Shown: one piece after another, positions 12,355 through 23,100 of the stretch
Position numbering within the stretch: the first letter of the stretch is position 1
Layout: the number at the start of each line of letters is the position of its first letter
Translations under genes and position numbers: made by a program
Notes under the pieces: generated by a model
Databases searched by the model: none
Seen by the model: only the letters and a program-made list of their open reading frames with translations
What the model was told of the DNA's origin: nothing
DNA from: Aporrectodea caliginosa
Lineage: Eukaryota; Annelida; Clitellata; Crassiclitellata; Lumbricidae
DNA: 64,000 bases
Reading direction: 5' to 3'
Assembly (NCBI GenBank): GCA_020284085.1
Contig: JACEVL010000428.1
Span: 442,001-506,000 of the forward strand

Positions 12355-12430
12355 CTTATTAATATTCTTCAGCGTTGTATTTCAAAATCGGTTTAAAGTT
12401 GTTTTACAGCAGCCTCCGACGAATAAGGTG
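12355..12430 (-). other. Probable non-coding leader exon of P450 gene 1
   Basis: On the minus strand, sequence related to the leaders of genes 2 and 3 (ACAACTTTAAACCG, then a donor TAATAAG/GTAAAC) ends at 12355. The first coding exon at 10180 starts with ATG directly after an acceptor AG, which requires an upstream exon. The 5' boundary is a guess. Confidence 0.45.
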
Positions 12431-12479
12431 ACCGGTTAAAGGCAACAGTGAGTTACAGTTTACAAAATCAGACAGGCCT

Positions 12480-13935
12480 TTCATCTAACCTTTGGAACGG
12501 CTGAGGACTATGCGCATTCACCCGTGAGCCTGAACGCCTTACTTAACAGACGTTCATATGCGACCTAGTTCGCCTTGACACGTTTGTAACCATACCTTAA
12601 CCTGCACAGAATGGACTTTAGCCGGTTAGAGGCATATGCAGAGTGTTTGAGAACTGGTGCAGACTGCGTATTAGCCCGTCCTGCAGAGTCTCTGCTTAAC
12701 TGCCTTAACCCTCGGGCTACCAAGGGTAGCCACTAGGGTTGCCACTGTTTTTATGCATAATTTTTTTTCCATATGGAATATAATTTTTGCATTTCAGGTA
12801 GCTGTAGCAGATTCATTGGCGCACATTTTGAGGTAAACATCATGGTGGTAGCCCACGCCATTCAAACGTTATACCTGATATACCCGAGGCACCAGGGGGT
12901 GGATATGCTTAGGTTTTCGACTATAGCTTATTGACTATTCTTCCTAGAAGAGAAACAATTATACCATTCTTTAGAGGGAATGCAGGGCTTCATTTGCATA
13001 GCTACATCTTTGTCTTACGAAAACCGGAAGTGATCAAAATAAATAATAATACGCGTAATATGTGTGAAAATGGCTGAATACAGCATTACAACGTAAACCG
13101 ATATATATGTATGGATATATATGTATGGATGTGCATTTATACTATATAAACATGTGTAGGGATGATTGTGTGTATCTTTTATACATAGATTAGTTTCAAA
13201 CACACATAATCTTGTATTTGTTTATCCAAAAGTACAAAATGTACGCAATAATATAAAATATTGCTAATTAATGGGTTCCGTTGTTAAAAGTGATGTAATT
13301 TCGAGGTGCATTTACATAATGTACAACTAAATATACCATTCTGTGCAGAAATGAATGCTGAATCCATTGCTATATTACAAGTTATGATATGGGAAACCAA
13401 ACACGAAATCCAGGGGGTGGTAACCCCCCCCTTGGTAGCCAGTGTTACAAAAAAGCTTGGTAGCCCTAGGGTTAAGGCTAAATTTTACACCGAGACAGTA
13501 GGCCTACTCTTATCCAAGCCATTCCACAAATCGACAACTCTTGAACTGAAGAATTTCTGTCCTAATGTTGCTTTCGGTATAGAAAAATAGCTTATGCCGA
13601 TGTTCTCGAGTCCATTAGCCTGGTGCTAGTTCAAAGAACGTCTTTCGCTGGGTCCTTCAGGTACACTGGCCGTACAATGTCACTGGGAAGATCAGACGGC
13701 GAGGGAGATGACTGGTCAATTGCCCTCATATGCTGAGACTATGAAGGTTAAGCAGCTAACATTTCATATCCATGGCTTCCTCTAGAGATTAGATGTTGGA
13801 CTGCTGGTTTTTCTATAGTTTAATATATCTGTATAATGTATATTCCTTTTTGAAGACTGCCCAATAACAATGAAAAGCAAATGGGTCTACATTTTAAGCG
13901 TTAAATAGGTAAACAAAATATGTCAACGTTGACAG
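12480..13935. repeat. Duplicated P450-flank block, copy 2, split by a MITE
   Basis: The pieces on either side of the 12709-13471 insert resemble 1-396 and 26091-26465 (TATTAGCCCGTCCT; TTGAACTGAAGAATTTCTGTC; ACTGCCCAATAACAATGA), and 13915-13935 matches the ATATGTCAAC word of the other copies. It lies 3' of gene 2 on the minus strand. It is more diverged than the other two copies. Confidence 0.5.
12709..13471. mobile_element. piggyBac-like MITE (TTAA target duplication)
   Basis: Terminal inverted repeats are CCCTCGGGCTACCAAG at the left and, on the minus strand, CCCTAGGGCTACCAAG at the right, 15 of 16 matching. Both ends are directly flanked by TTAA (12705-12708 and 13472-13475), the hallmark target duplication of piggyBac-superfamily elements. 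A second copy of the TIR core (CTTGGTAGCC) lies inside the right end. No transposase frame exists in the 763 bp, so the element is non-autonomous. Confidence 0.85.
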
Positions 13936-14374
13936 AAACTGTCCTTGTCAAACTCGATCCAATTCTATTACCGAACTCTAAGTGCTCAATGACTTTAACG
14001 CAGATCTCACTCTGAAACTGAACCACTGATTTAACTAATTCACAACGACAGAGGTCTGGACACATGAACTGCAATTAGTCTAGAATCTAGATAGACAATA
14101 CTTGAAAGCAGCGCCTTCAGTCCATCTGTAAATGTGCCATCTATCTACTACAGATGAGAACTGATAATATTCTCGCCATTCATATGGAATAGAGTTGCGT
14201 TTTGATTTTAAAGAAGCCATCGTGCCACAGATTAGGCCTATTGCTGTACAGTGCAGCGATAATACAACAAAGGCTATAAGGTGCAGTCGTACAGGACGTA
14301 TACTTATACTGTTGGGATTGTTGTTGTCAACACATACCACCGCAGCCTTCTGAATGCCTGTCTGCATGATCTTG

Positions 14375-14580
14375 GTTCAGTTAGCTACATTGGTTAGAGA
14401 GCGTATAATAGGCTGCGTCCCATACTCCTCTGTGTTAGAGAGAATGGGGATCACGGTTCGCCCCTCGAAGGTGGCTTATTTAACAGGTTTAAATCTCGGA
14501 CTAGCACGGTCTGTACTGACTGTACACGGGAACCTTAAATGGTGTGGTGTCTATTCAAGTGGGCAACAGTGATGAAGGAT
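14375..14580 (+). repeat. tRNA-like SINE, family S3
   Basis: TAGCTACATTGGTTAGAGAG at about 14381 resembles a pol III A box region and CGGTTCGCCCCTC at about 14455 a weak B box. The downstream body (TTTAAATCTCGG, CTTAAATGGTGTGG) recurs in the same order at 40475-40645 and, inverted, at about 15170-15310. The common structure suggests a tRNA-derived SINE family. The B box is imperfect. Confidence 0.55.
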
Positions 14581-15164
14581 CTCTCCCAATCAATTCATTG
14601 AAAAACGAGCAGGGTCGAGGACATTATACGGTCGCCATATAAAATCGAGCACATTTGCATTTATGCGGAACTTCGTCACTGCTCGTACTCTGGCAGTGCC
14701 AGTCCCAAGCCTGGACAAAAGAGGAGGGCACGCTACTCGTCTTTGTTATGACACGGAGTCGTTAAGCAGCAACATTATACTCCTAGTGGGCATAAAATAT
14801 GTCTGAATAGCTGTTTTAAACACCTCCCACCGGAGCCTTCTGAATGACTGTCGGCATGACCCTGACTGGATTCTGCCTTAACATCTGGAGGGATAGAGCC
14901 CATACAGAGCCCACACATTTTTGTATAGCGAACGTATGGTATGGCGATGTTCATTAGCCTATAAATGAATTGATAGGATGAGCTCCATCACCACCGCTGC
15001 CCGTCTGTATGGGCGCCACGCCGTCTATAGCATCCGTCCACAGACCGTATACCCTAATAGCTGCCTTTAGGTTTGAACCTTTGCGTTCCGGTCTAGATAT
15101 GAACCGAAAAGCACAGCAGTTGAACACGTCTCTAATGCTCACAATTCAATCCAGTTCGTCGTCT

Positions 15165-15320
15165 TGAGCACAGACTGGATTATTATGTAGCGCATTTTCA
15201 ATTAATTGTTCAGGTGAGCTCCTTCATCACCGTTGTCCACTTGAATAGTTGCCACGTCTTTTCAGGTCTCGTATACGGACGGTGATGACCCGAGATTTAA
15301 ATGTTTGAAATATCCACCAT
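15165..15320 (-). repeat. SINE family S3, inverted partial copy
   Basis: The minus strand contains CCGAGATTTAAAT-side sequence and the CCACTTGAATAG word of the 14375 copy in reverse. A related diverged piece lies at about 14970-15060. It lacks a clear B box. Confidence 0.4.
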
Positions 15321-16130
15321 CGGATCTTCTTCATCTGTTCGTTGTCGGATATGATCAACTATAAGTTATACTAGTTGTTTGCCCGTCCTAAGACGGTTGA
15401 AAATAATTTGAAAAATAACCCCGCTGGCCGCATTACCACCCGAACTTTCATTACCTGCAAATTTGAATCTACGCGACGGCTACCGATATAGTTCTTATAA
15501 TAGTCTTGTGAACAATGTCGACGGGCGGCCATGTTCTTAGGAGCGCCACCTATCAAAATGCAATGAGTCTAGACGACAGCAACAGGAAAAGTTCACTTCA
15601 TGAATGACTTAACTTCTTTTAAAAATCAACCCGCGGGCCGATTGCGAATGAGTCCAGTTTATTTTTACGACCTTCATAACCTTCATAACGTATAGGATTT
15701 TGGCAGTGTCACCTACCGAAACGAAATGAGTCAAATCAGAGTAACCGGTAAAGTTCACTTCATGACATCCTTCACTTCTTCTTCTATAATATTATTAATT
15801 AATATTTTTAAGCTGTTTACAACTCGTTTCGTATCTTTTAAGATAATGCTTGACATACTTGAAGTTGGAGTAAATTGCTGAATTGTTCCACACTCAAATT
15901 CGCTTTAATGCAGATGCGTTGTTCTTAACAATTATTGGGTAATATCGTCGGTCATAGCTACGTAAAACACATTAACTGACATTATTCAGTATAATTTGAA
16001 ATTCTTTTTTCATTCAAATGGTGGCTATTTCTTACAGATATTGGTTAAAAGCAACAAAAACTATGAATATAATCTACTTGGCAGCATGCAATTAAAGTCC
16101 TTTGCATTTGTCCCAAAAGCAGCTTTTTGC
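15321..16130. other. Unassigned intergenic sequence 3' of P450 gene 2
   Basis: No gene or repeat family was recognised. Two short related passages (AACCCGCGGGCC and ACCCCGCTGGCC, each near a GTTCACTTCATGA word) hint at an old internal duplication at about 15410-15770. Confidence 0.4.
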
Positions 16131-16136
16131 AGAAGT

Positions 16137-16137
16137 C

Positions 16138-16198
<61 letters not shown>

Positions 16199-16199
16199 A

Positions 16200-16242
<43 letters not shown>

Positions 16243-16622
16243 CTATTATTATTACATTATTACAATTATTATTACTGAAATAATAATAATATTTAGGCCT
16301 AATAATATTGTTTTTTTAGCTACGAGGTGTATCTCATATCCCTGCGGAATTGAAAAATTATCCGAAGAATACAAGAGGGCATTCTGGGACTGCTAAAGCT
16401 CGTGAAGATCCGGCGGATATTATATTTACTATTACTATTATTATTATTATTATTTATTTTTTAATTTTTTTAGTACCCGAGGTATCAAGGATCCCTCAGG
16501 TGGCCTAAAAAGTCCGGAGACTGCTGGAGAAGATTGTTATTCTGGAATGGTGTTGTCAGTCGTTTTGTCCGAAAAGGTTCCCCGGAACGCGACGGGGAAC
16601 CTTTTTATTAATATTATTGTTA

Positions 16623-16699
<77 letters not shown>

Positions 16700-16825
16700 G
16701 TTATTATTATTATTATTATTATTATTTTTTTTTTTACCCGAGGTATCAAGGATCCCTCAGGATTTATGAAAAATTACAATAAGGAGCAGGAAATTTGTCT
16801 GGAGGGTCAGGCCTCGTCTTCAGGG

Positions 16826-16881
<56 letters not shown>

Positions 16882-16900
16882 TCAAGTGTAACTCCTGTAT
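16137..16900. repeat. Cluster of ATT microsatellites with shared dispersed segments
   Basis: Tracts of (ATT)n lie at 16139-16250, 16436-16455, 16612-16725 and 16829-16880. Between them ACCCGAGGTATCAAGGATC occurs twice (about 16477 and 16736), and segments near 16330-16420 resemble 4790-4860. A near-perfect hairpin sits at 16572-16605. The cluster lies just beyond the 3' end of P450 gene 2. Open frames here are only poly-isoleucine or poly-leucine translations of the repeat. Confidence 0.8.
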
Positions 16901-17145
16901 TAACTTTTTTAGTCTTAGTGTTATTCCTACTATTTCTGTAAACCCGTAATGTTAGAAATCAATAGGCCTAAATGAATGTTTAGCTATGGTGAATTAGTTC
17001 ATAATACATTGTTTGGAAACTATAGTAGCCTATTTCCTTTTACTTTAACTATGGGTCTGTGACAACACAAGGCGTTCAGAAATATAAAGCATTTTGGAAG
17101 CACTTTGCAAAGCAGGAAGCAAGGATCAAAGTTACAAGTTTATAT

Positions 17146-20100
17146 CTAACATCTTGGAATAAGTCTTATTTTGAATGGCGATGGCGCAATGACGATACTG
17201 TGCACTTCTTTAGCACTGACAAAATCCTGGCCCTCTGGTGGCTGGATATCAAAATGCTTCACAAGGTTGGCGAGGAAGAGGAATACTTCTTGACGTGCTA
17301 GTAGCTCTCCAATGCAGGAACGCTTCCCTGTAAGAAAAAACAGCACCAATAGTCGTTGTAAATATGAGCAGTTAAGACCTTTTTCTAGTAATTATTTTCC
17401 CAGGCTCCAGTCTTGCATTTAGAGCTTTCGGTGCTCTTTACTGTTTCTAATTCCTTATTAAAAGAGGCTTAGCTTGTTACGAAACAAATTTATCAAATAA
17501 CATTTACAAAATGTTATTGTCAATTGCTATTATACATTTCTCCTCTATTTGGCAATCGAGCTCGGACCTCCACTGGACATCAATCTCTGGACAACCCCTC
17601 TGATATGACGCAGCGCTCATGAATAAACCGCTGCCTCGCGCTTAGCTTAAGACCAGCGCCTTAAAAATATGGAGCTTACGATTACGATTACCATGTTTAC
17701 TATTACAATTACAAGACCAGAACTTGATGGCTGGACTGCTCTAATATTTTGTCGTTTTTATAAGGCTCAACTGAAAAGTTGATCGAGCGTTGAAGAAATA
17801 TATATTCAAAACACCCTTCCTCAGTTATTCGTCTCAGAGGATACAAGGCGGTCTGTCGAACAACTCCTCCAATGCCACAGAACTAACATGAGAGATTTGA
17901 AATAGAAATTATTTAAATGCACGACGCTAGTAACAGATCGGAATTGAATCCTTAGTCCCAACTTACCAAGGTTAAATGGGATTATATCATTTCTTCTAAT
18001 CACGTTGTTATCCTTGTCCAAAAATCTTTCCGGTCTGAAGTTCTCTGGGTCTCCCCAGGCCTTAGGGTCCATGTGAACGCTGTACATATTTGTAATGGCC
18101 TAAAACAATAGAAAATATGATGGTACAATTAGCAGTCAATTAGAGCTCATGTACAGTATCCATATTGAAGATAATTGAAATTTAAACCAGTGTTCGGACA
18201 GAAACGGTAACGCTTATTAAGTGCACACCTAGCGAATGATAACTCAAGCGGTCAGACGTCTAGCTAAGGCTATTATACAAATTCATCTGAATAGAAATCG
18301 TAAAACTATGTATATATGTATGAATGTTATTATCTATATATTTATGTATATATGCATATTTGTATGTTTGTATTTATTTTTGTTTTCATGTTTGTATAAA
18401 TGTATGTATGTATGCATATATATGTTTGTATGTATGTATGTATGTATGTACGTATTTATGTTCGTATGTGTGTATGTATGTTTGTTTGTGTATATATGAA
18501 TGTATCTACGTATCTATGTATACATATGTATATTCGACATAATACATATTTTTTTGTATATATGTATGTATGTATGTATATATATATATGTATGTATGTA
18601 TGTATATATGTATTTATGTATGTTTGTTTGTATGTGTGTATGTGTAAAAGCACAGATAAAGTTTCCCATGACCCTAAATATAAAAACCAGAAAAGTGGGA
18701 AGTATACTTCCCGGCGCCCACGAAAGGGTTATATATCGATACAGGAGACCCTTAGACCAAAGAACGTATGAAGAGCTATGGAAAGCCAGGAAAGGCTTAG
18801 CAATATTATGGGTGAACTTCTTCAAAATTATAAATGTGAAATGCTACAGTGTTTATGATGCAGGCCTACGTACCAAACATCCACGAGGTATGAAGTATCC
18901 ACAGACTTCCGTGTCTTTCATCGTAACACGTCCAATTGGAGTATAGACTAGGGTATGACGTCGCATCGCTTCGAACATCACAGCCTCTGTATATGGCAGA
19001 CGTGGCTTGTCATCAATCGAGGGAAGTCTGCTACCACTACATACTTCGTCGATTTCTCTCTGAAGATGGGCCCGTACCTTGGGATGATTGGCCAGTTCCA
19101 AAAGCGCCCACATTAAAGTAGCATCGACAGTATCTGTGCTGGCTAAGCACAGATCTCTTAAGATATAAATGAGGTCCTGCTGGCTGTAATTGGGTCCCTC
19201 GATTTCTATAAATCGAGTCACAAAATTTCTTTCTGAAGGATTTCTTTTGTTGTGCTCTATCGCCATCTCAATCTGATCCATTATGCGTTTATGCGAACTT
19301 ATCTGCTTGGCAATCTTCTTACGAAAACTTGGAAGAAAACGAATGAAGGGAGCGTAATCAATTCTCGGATCCAGATTCTCAAGAAATTCATTCGAATCGG
19401 CAATTAACTTGCTTCGCTTGATACCAGCCTGCGATTCACTGCCGAAAAGAATAGACATAACCACATTTGAGGTGGCATACATCAGTGCGGACTTCGGGTT
19501 AAACGGCAAACCGTTTTGCTTCCGGATTTCTATTATCAATTCTTCTATCTCTTGCGAAATTCTAACATCCGTTTCTTGATTGATTCCAAATCCAAATTCC
19601 TTCAAGATGGAAAGTGTAAGTTTGTGATATCGTTTGGAAGTCTCGTTGTAATGCATGAATGCAATACCTGGATAACGTTTAACAAAGTTATAGGCCTATT
19701 ATAGCCTACTTTATTTTATGTACACACCGAACGCCTTTAGGTTATGACAACCGCAGTGTATGTGTCTTTTCCAGAGGTAGAGGTTATTTCTTAAACCTCC
19801 TGGTATGTCAAAATCAGCTAAAGGCATTAACTTTTAAGTATTTGTAATGCAATGTGCAAGTAAATTAAGTTTCTCAGCGACATACGAAAGCTGCTAAGGG
19901 TCGTCCATTAATGAATCAACACAGACCCTTCTAAATGGTAGTGTAAACATTAAGTAATGCTAAAAATGTATAAAGTGTAATGTTAAATACTAATGCTGTT
20001 TAATGTTCAATACTACTAAAAAGCTGGTAATAAACTAAACTCATATATTTTGAAATTCGAGATTGCATTTTTAAGTGTACAAAATTTAAAAATGATTCTA

Positions 20101-23100
20101 CATGTATTGAGCAGTGTGTTTCTTTTTTGTAGGGGGGTTCTGGGATTGTTGACATAATTTTTTAGGGGGTCCGTCAATGTTTGACAGTTGTTGACAAGGG
20201 GGAGGGGGTCAAAAACTGCCTAAAATTTGTTGACATAATTAATGGACGACCCCTAATACACCGGTACTCTATATCAAATCAAATCGCGATCGATTTCTGT
20301 TCCAAATCAGCAACCGCGGAGGTTTCTGTTTCAAATCAGAAGCTGCTGGGTCAAGCCTTGGAAACAGCTAGCATGGCGCTAAGGTGGAAATCGTTGATGG
20401 CGGTGGCCATGGAATCATCTCAACTAGGGCTGTTAACGATTAAAAAATATTAATAGTTAACTATTCAATAATTAATAGTTAACTTGTGATTACATATATT
20501 CCACAATAAGTAATGATAATACAAAATTATCATTATTCATTGTTTATCTTTTAATGGTATTATTAATATGCATTGCTAGTTAGTAGTTACTACGTATCGT
20601 AGGCCTACTTAGTAACCTAGTTATTTGTTCATATTGGTAGTCTTGTTTGCGCTTTTCAGTTCAGATGTCGTCCTTCAACTAATTACGTAACCAAGCCAGC
20701 ATATTAAACTGCTAGGTTCTAGCGAGCAACGAGTTTTGTTGATAATATGACAAATGACAAGATTAATCGTTAAAAATAAATTTAATCGTTAAGATAAATT
20801 AGCGATTAATCGATTAATTAATCGTTAACTTCCGCAGCCCTAATCTCAACCAATTGAAACTAAGTACAGGATATAGTCTGAGCAGAGACGACGACATGAG
20901 ACTATATATTATCTGACTTTCTTCAAACCACGCAATGACTTACATAAGCGTAGGCCTAACCTGCAGGCTCATCCGTCACACTGATACTGTTAAGATTGGT
21001 TACATTACATAGGTACAACAGTTGCTTTTGGATTCCAATAAATTGCAAACTGTTTTTTCCTAAGTTTCCCTTTAATGCACTAAAATTGCCAATTTCTAAA
21101 CACTGTACGCAAATCCGCATACTTCGATGCCAATTAACGAAACAAATTGTAGTACACAATGCTTAATTTTACACAGTGGATACCGAGACTGCCAAGACAT
21201 TTCTAAATGAGTCACGACCAGAGAGGTTTGCGAACTGCTGCTTTAAATAATTAATAGATTATTATTTTTTATTCATTTTGTCTGCTTGGCTGATTGAATT
21301 CCAAAGGAAATAATTAGTAGCCTGCCCTTTAAGGTGTGACCGAATCTTGACCGGAAAATCGGTTGGAGCCGGATTGTGCCCTAGACCAATAATTATTATC
21401 TGAACCGGTGTAGTAGGCTGAATAGACTCCCCCTTTTAAACACTCCGGAGTCTATTTATCCCAGGATATATTGAATCGTGGAGTTAATTCTTACTAGGAA
21501 TAATTGACCGGTGGAGTCTATTGTTACTAGGACTAAAACACTCCTGTTGGTGAATTGACACTCCAGTGGAGTTGATTCTTCCTAGGACAAATTGAATGGG
21601 GGAGTTAATTCTTCCTAGGACAAATTGACTGGGGGAGTTAATTCTTTCTAGGACAAATTGAATGGGGAGTTAATTCTTCCTAGGACATATTGACTGGGGA
21701 GTTAATTCTTCCTAGGACATATTGACTGGGGGAGTTAATTCTTCCTAGGACATATTGACTGGGGAGTTAATTCTTCCTAGGACAAATTGACTGGGGAGTT
21801 AATCCTTCCTAGGACAAATTGACTGGGGAGTTAATTCTTCCTAGGACAAATTGACTGGGGAGTTAATTCTTCCTAGGACAAATTGACTGGGGAGTTAATT
21901 CTTCCTAGGACATATTGACTGGGGGAGTTAATTCTTCCTAGGACAAATTGACTGGGGGAGTTAATTCTTCCTAGGAGAAATTGACTGGGGGAGTTAATTC
22001 TTCCTAGGAGAAATTGACTGGGGGAGTTAATTCTTTCTAGGACATATTGAATGAGGAGTTGATTTTTCCTGGGACAAATTGACTTGTGTATGTATGTATG
22101 TATGCATGAGCACTTGATATAGCGCCCATTCAAGATAACTACTCAGAGGCGCTCCCGACTACAGCGCGGACACTGAATCGGAGTTTCACGTCGAAGCGCA
22201 TGAGCAATTGCGAATTAAGGACTTGCCCAGGGTCCCTACGCGACAGCTTGAGGTGAATTCGAACCCGCAACCATCCGGCTGCAAGGCACCGAACACACCA
22301 CTACACCACCGCGCCCCACGGAGTGGAGTTGATTCTTCTTAGAACAAGCTGAAATGGGGGGAGTTCATTCTTCCTAGGATAAATTGACTGGGGGAGTTGA
22401 TTCTTCCTAGGACAAATTGACTGGGGGAGTTGATTCTTCCTAGGACAAATTGACTGGGGGAGTTGATTCTTCCTAGGACCGAATGACTTGTGTAGTTGAT
22501 TATTTCTAGGACATATTGGATGGGGGGTTTAATTCTTCCTAGGACAAAGTGAATTGGAGGGGGGGAGACCAAATGATTTGTGGAGTTGATTCATTCTAGG
22601 ACAAACTGAATCGGAAAGTTATAGTTATGAAGCATCTTCTGTGTTGGATCAATGAACTGGTAGAATATTTTGACGCTGTTTTACACTACAAAGTCATGCA
22701 AAATGTTTCATTGAGATAGTAATCATATTATTTATTTGAAATCACGAATGGAACATGAAGCGGAAACTTAGCACCGTTAACACTAAAAACTTTAAAAGTT
22801 TCATTTATATAGTCATGTGTGATTAAACATTCACTTAAACGCATTTTAAGAACGAATAAAAGTTGCTAACGAGAAAGTAGTAACTTCTCAGAAAAGTAAG
22901 TTTTAGCACCTTGCACAGTGATAATTCTTGTTTAACATGCTCTTTTTAATTCATATCTACAGTAGCTTAATAATTTATTTAACACACTATTATGCGCATT
23001 AAAAAAACATAAAAGCAATAAACTCCATAGCCTAATTCAATTTGTCGTAGTGAGAATCAACTCCACGAGTCATTTGGTCCTAGGAAGAATGAACTCCACG

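Noticed and set aside
18236..18825. Cys/Tyr/Val/Met-rich open frames resembling cysteine-rich peptides
   Set aside because: They read a TATG tetranucleotide repeat inside intron 3 of P450 gene 2, and both strands are equally open.
22255..22309. A functional tRNA gene on the minus strand
   Set aside because: A and B boxes are present but the acceptor stem and anticodon arm do not fold as a tRNA, and the sequence continues into a SINE body and LINE tail.
21873..22572. Repeated LGRINSPSQF peptides as a possible tandem-repeat protein
   Set aside because: The DNA period is about 32 bp (31-33), not a multiple of three in a consistent way; the apparent peptides arise from the foldback arrays and break at every length variant.
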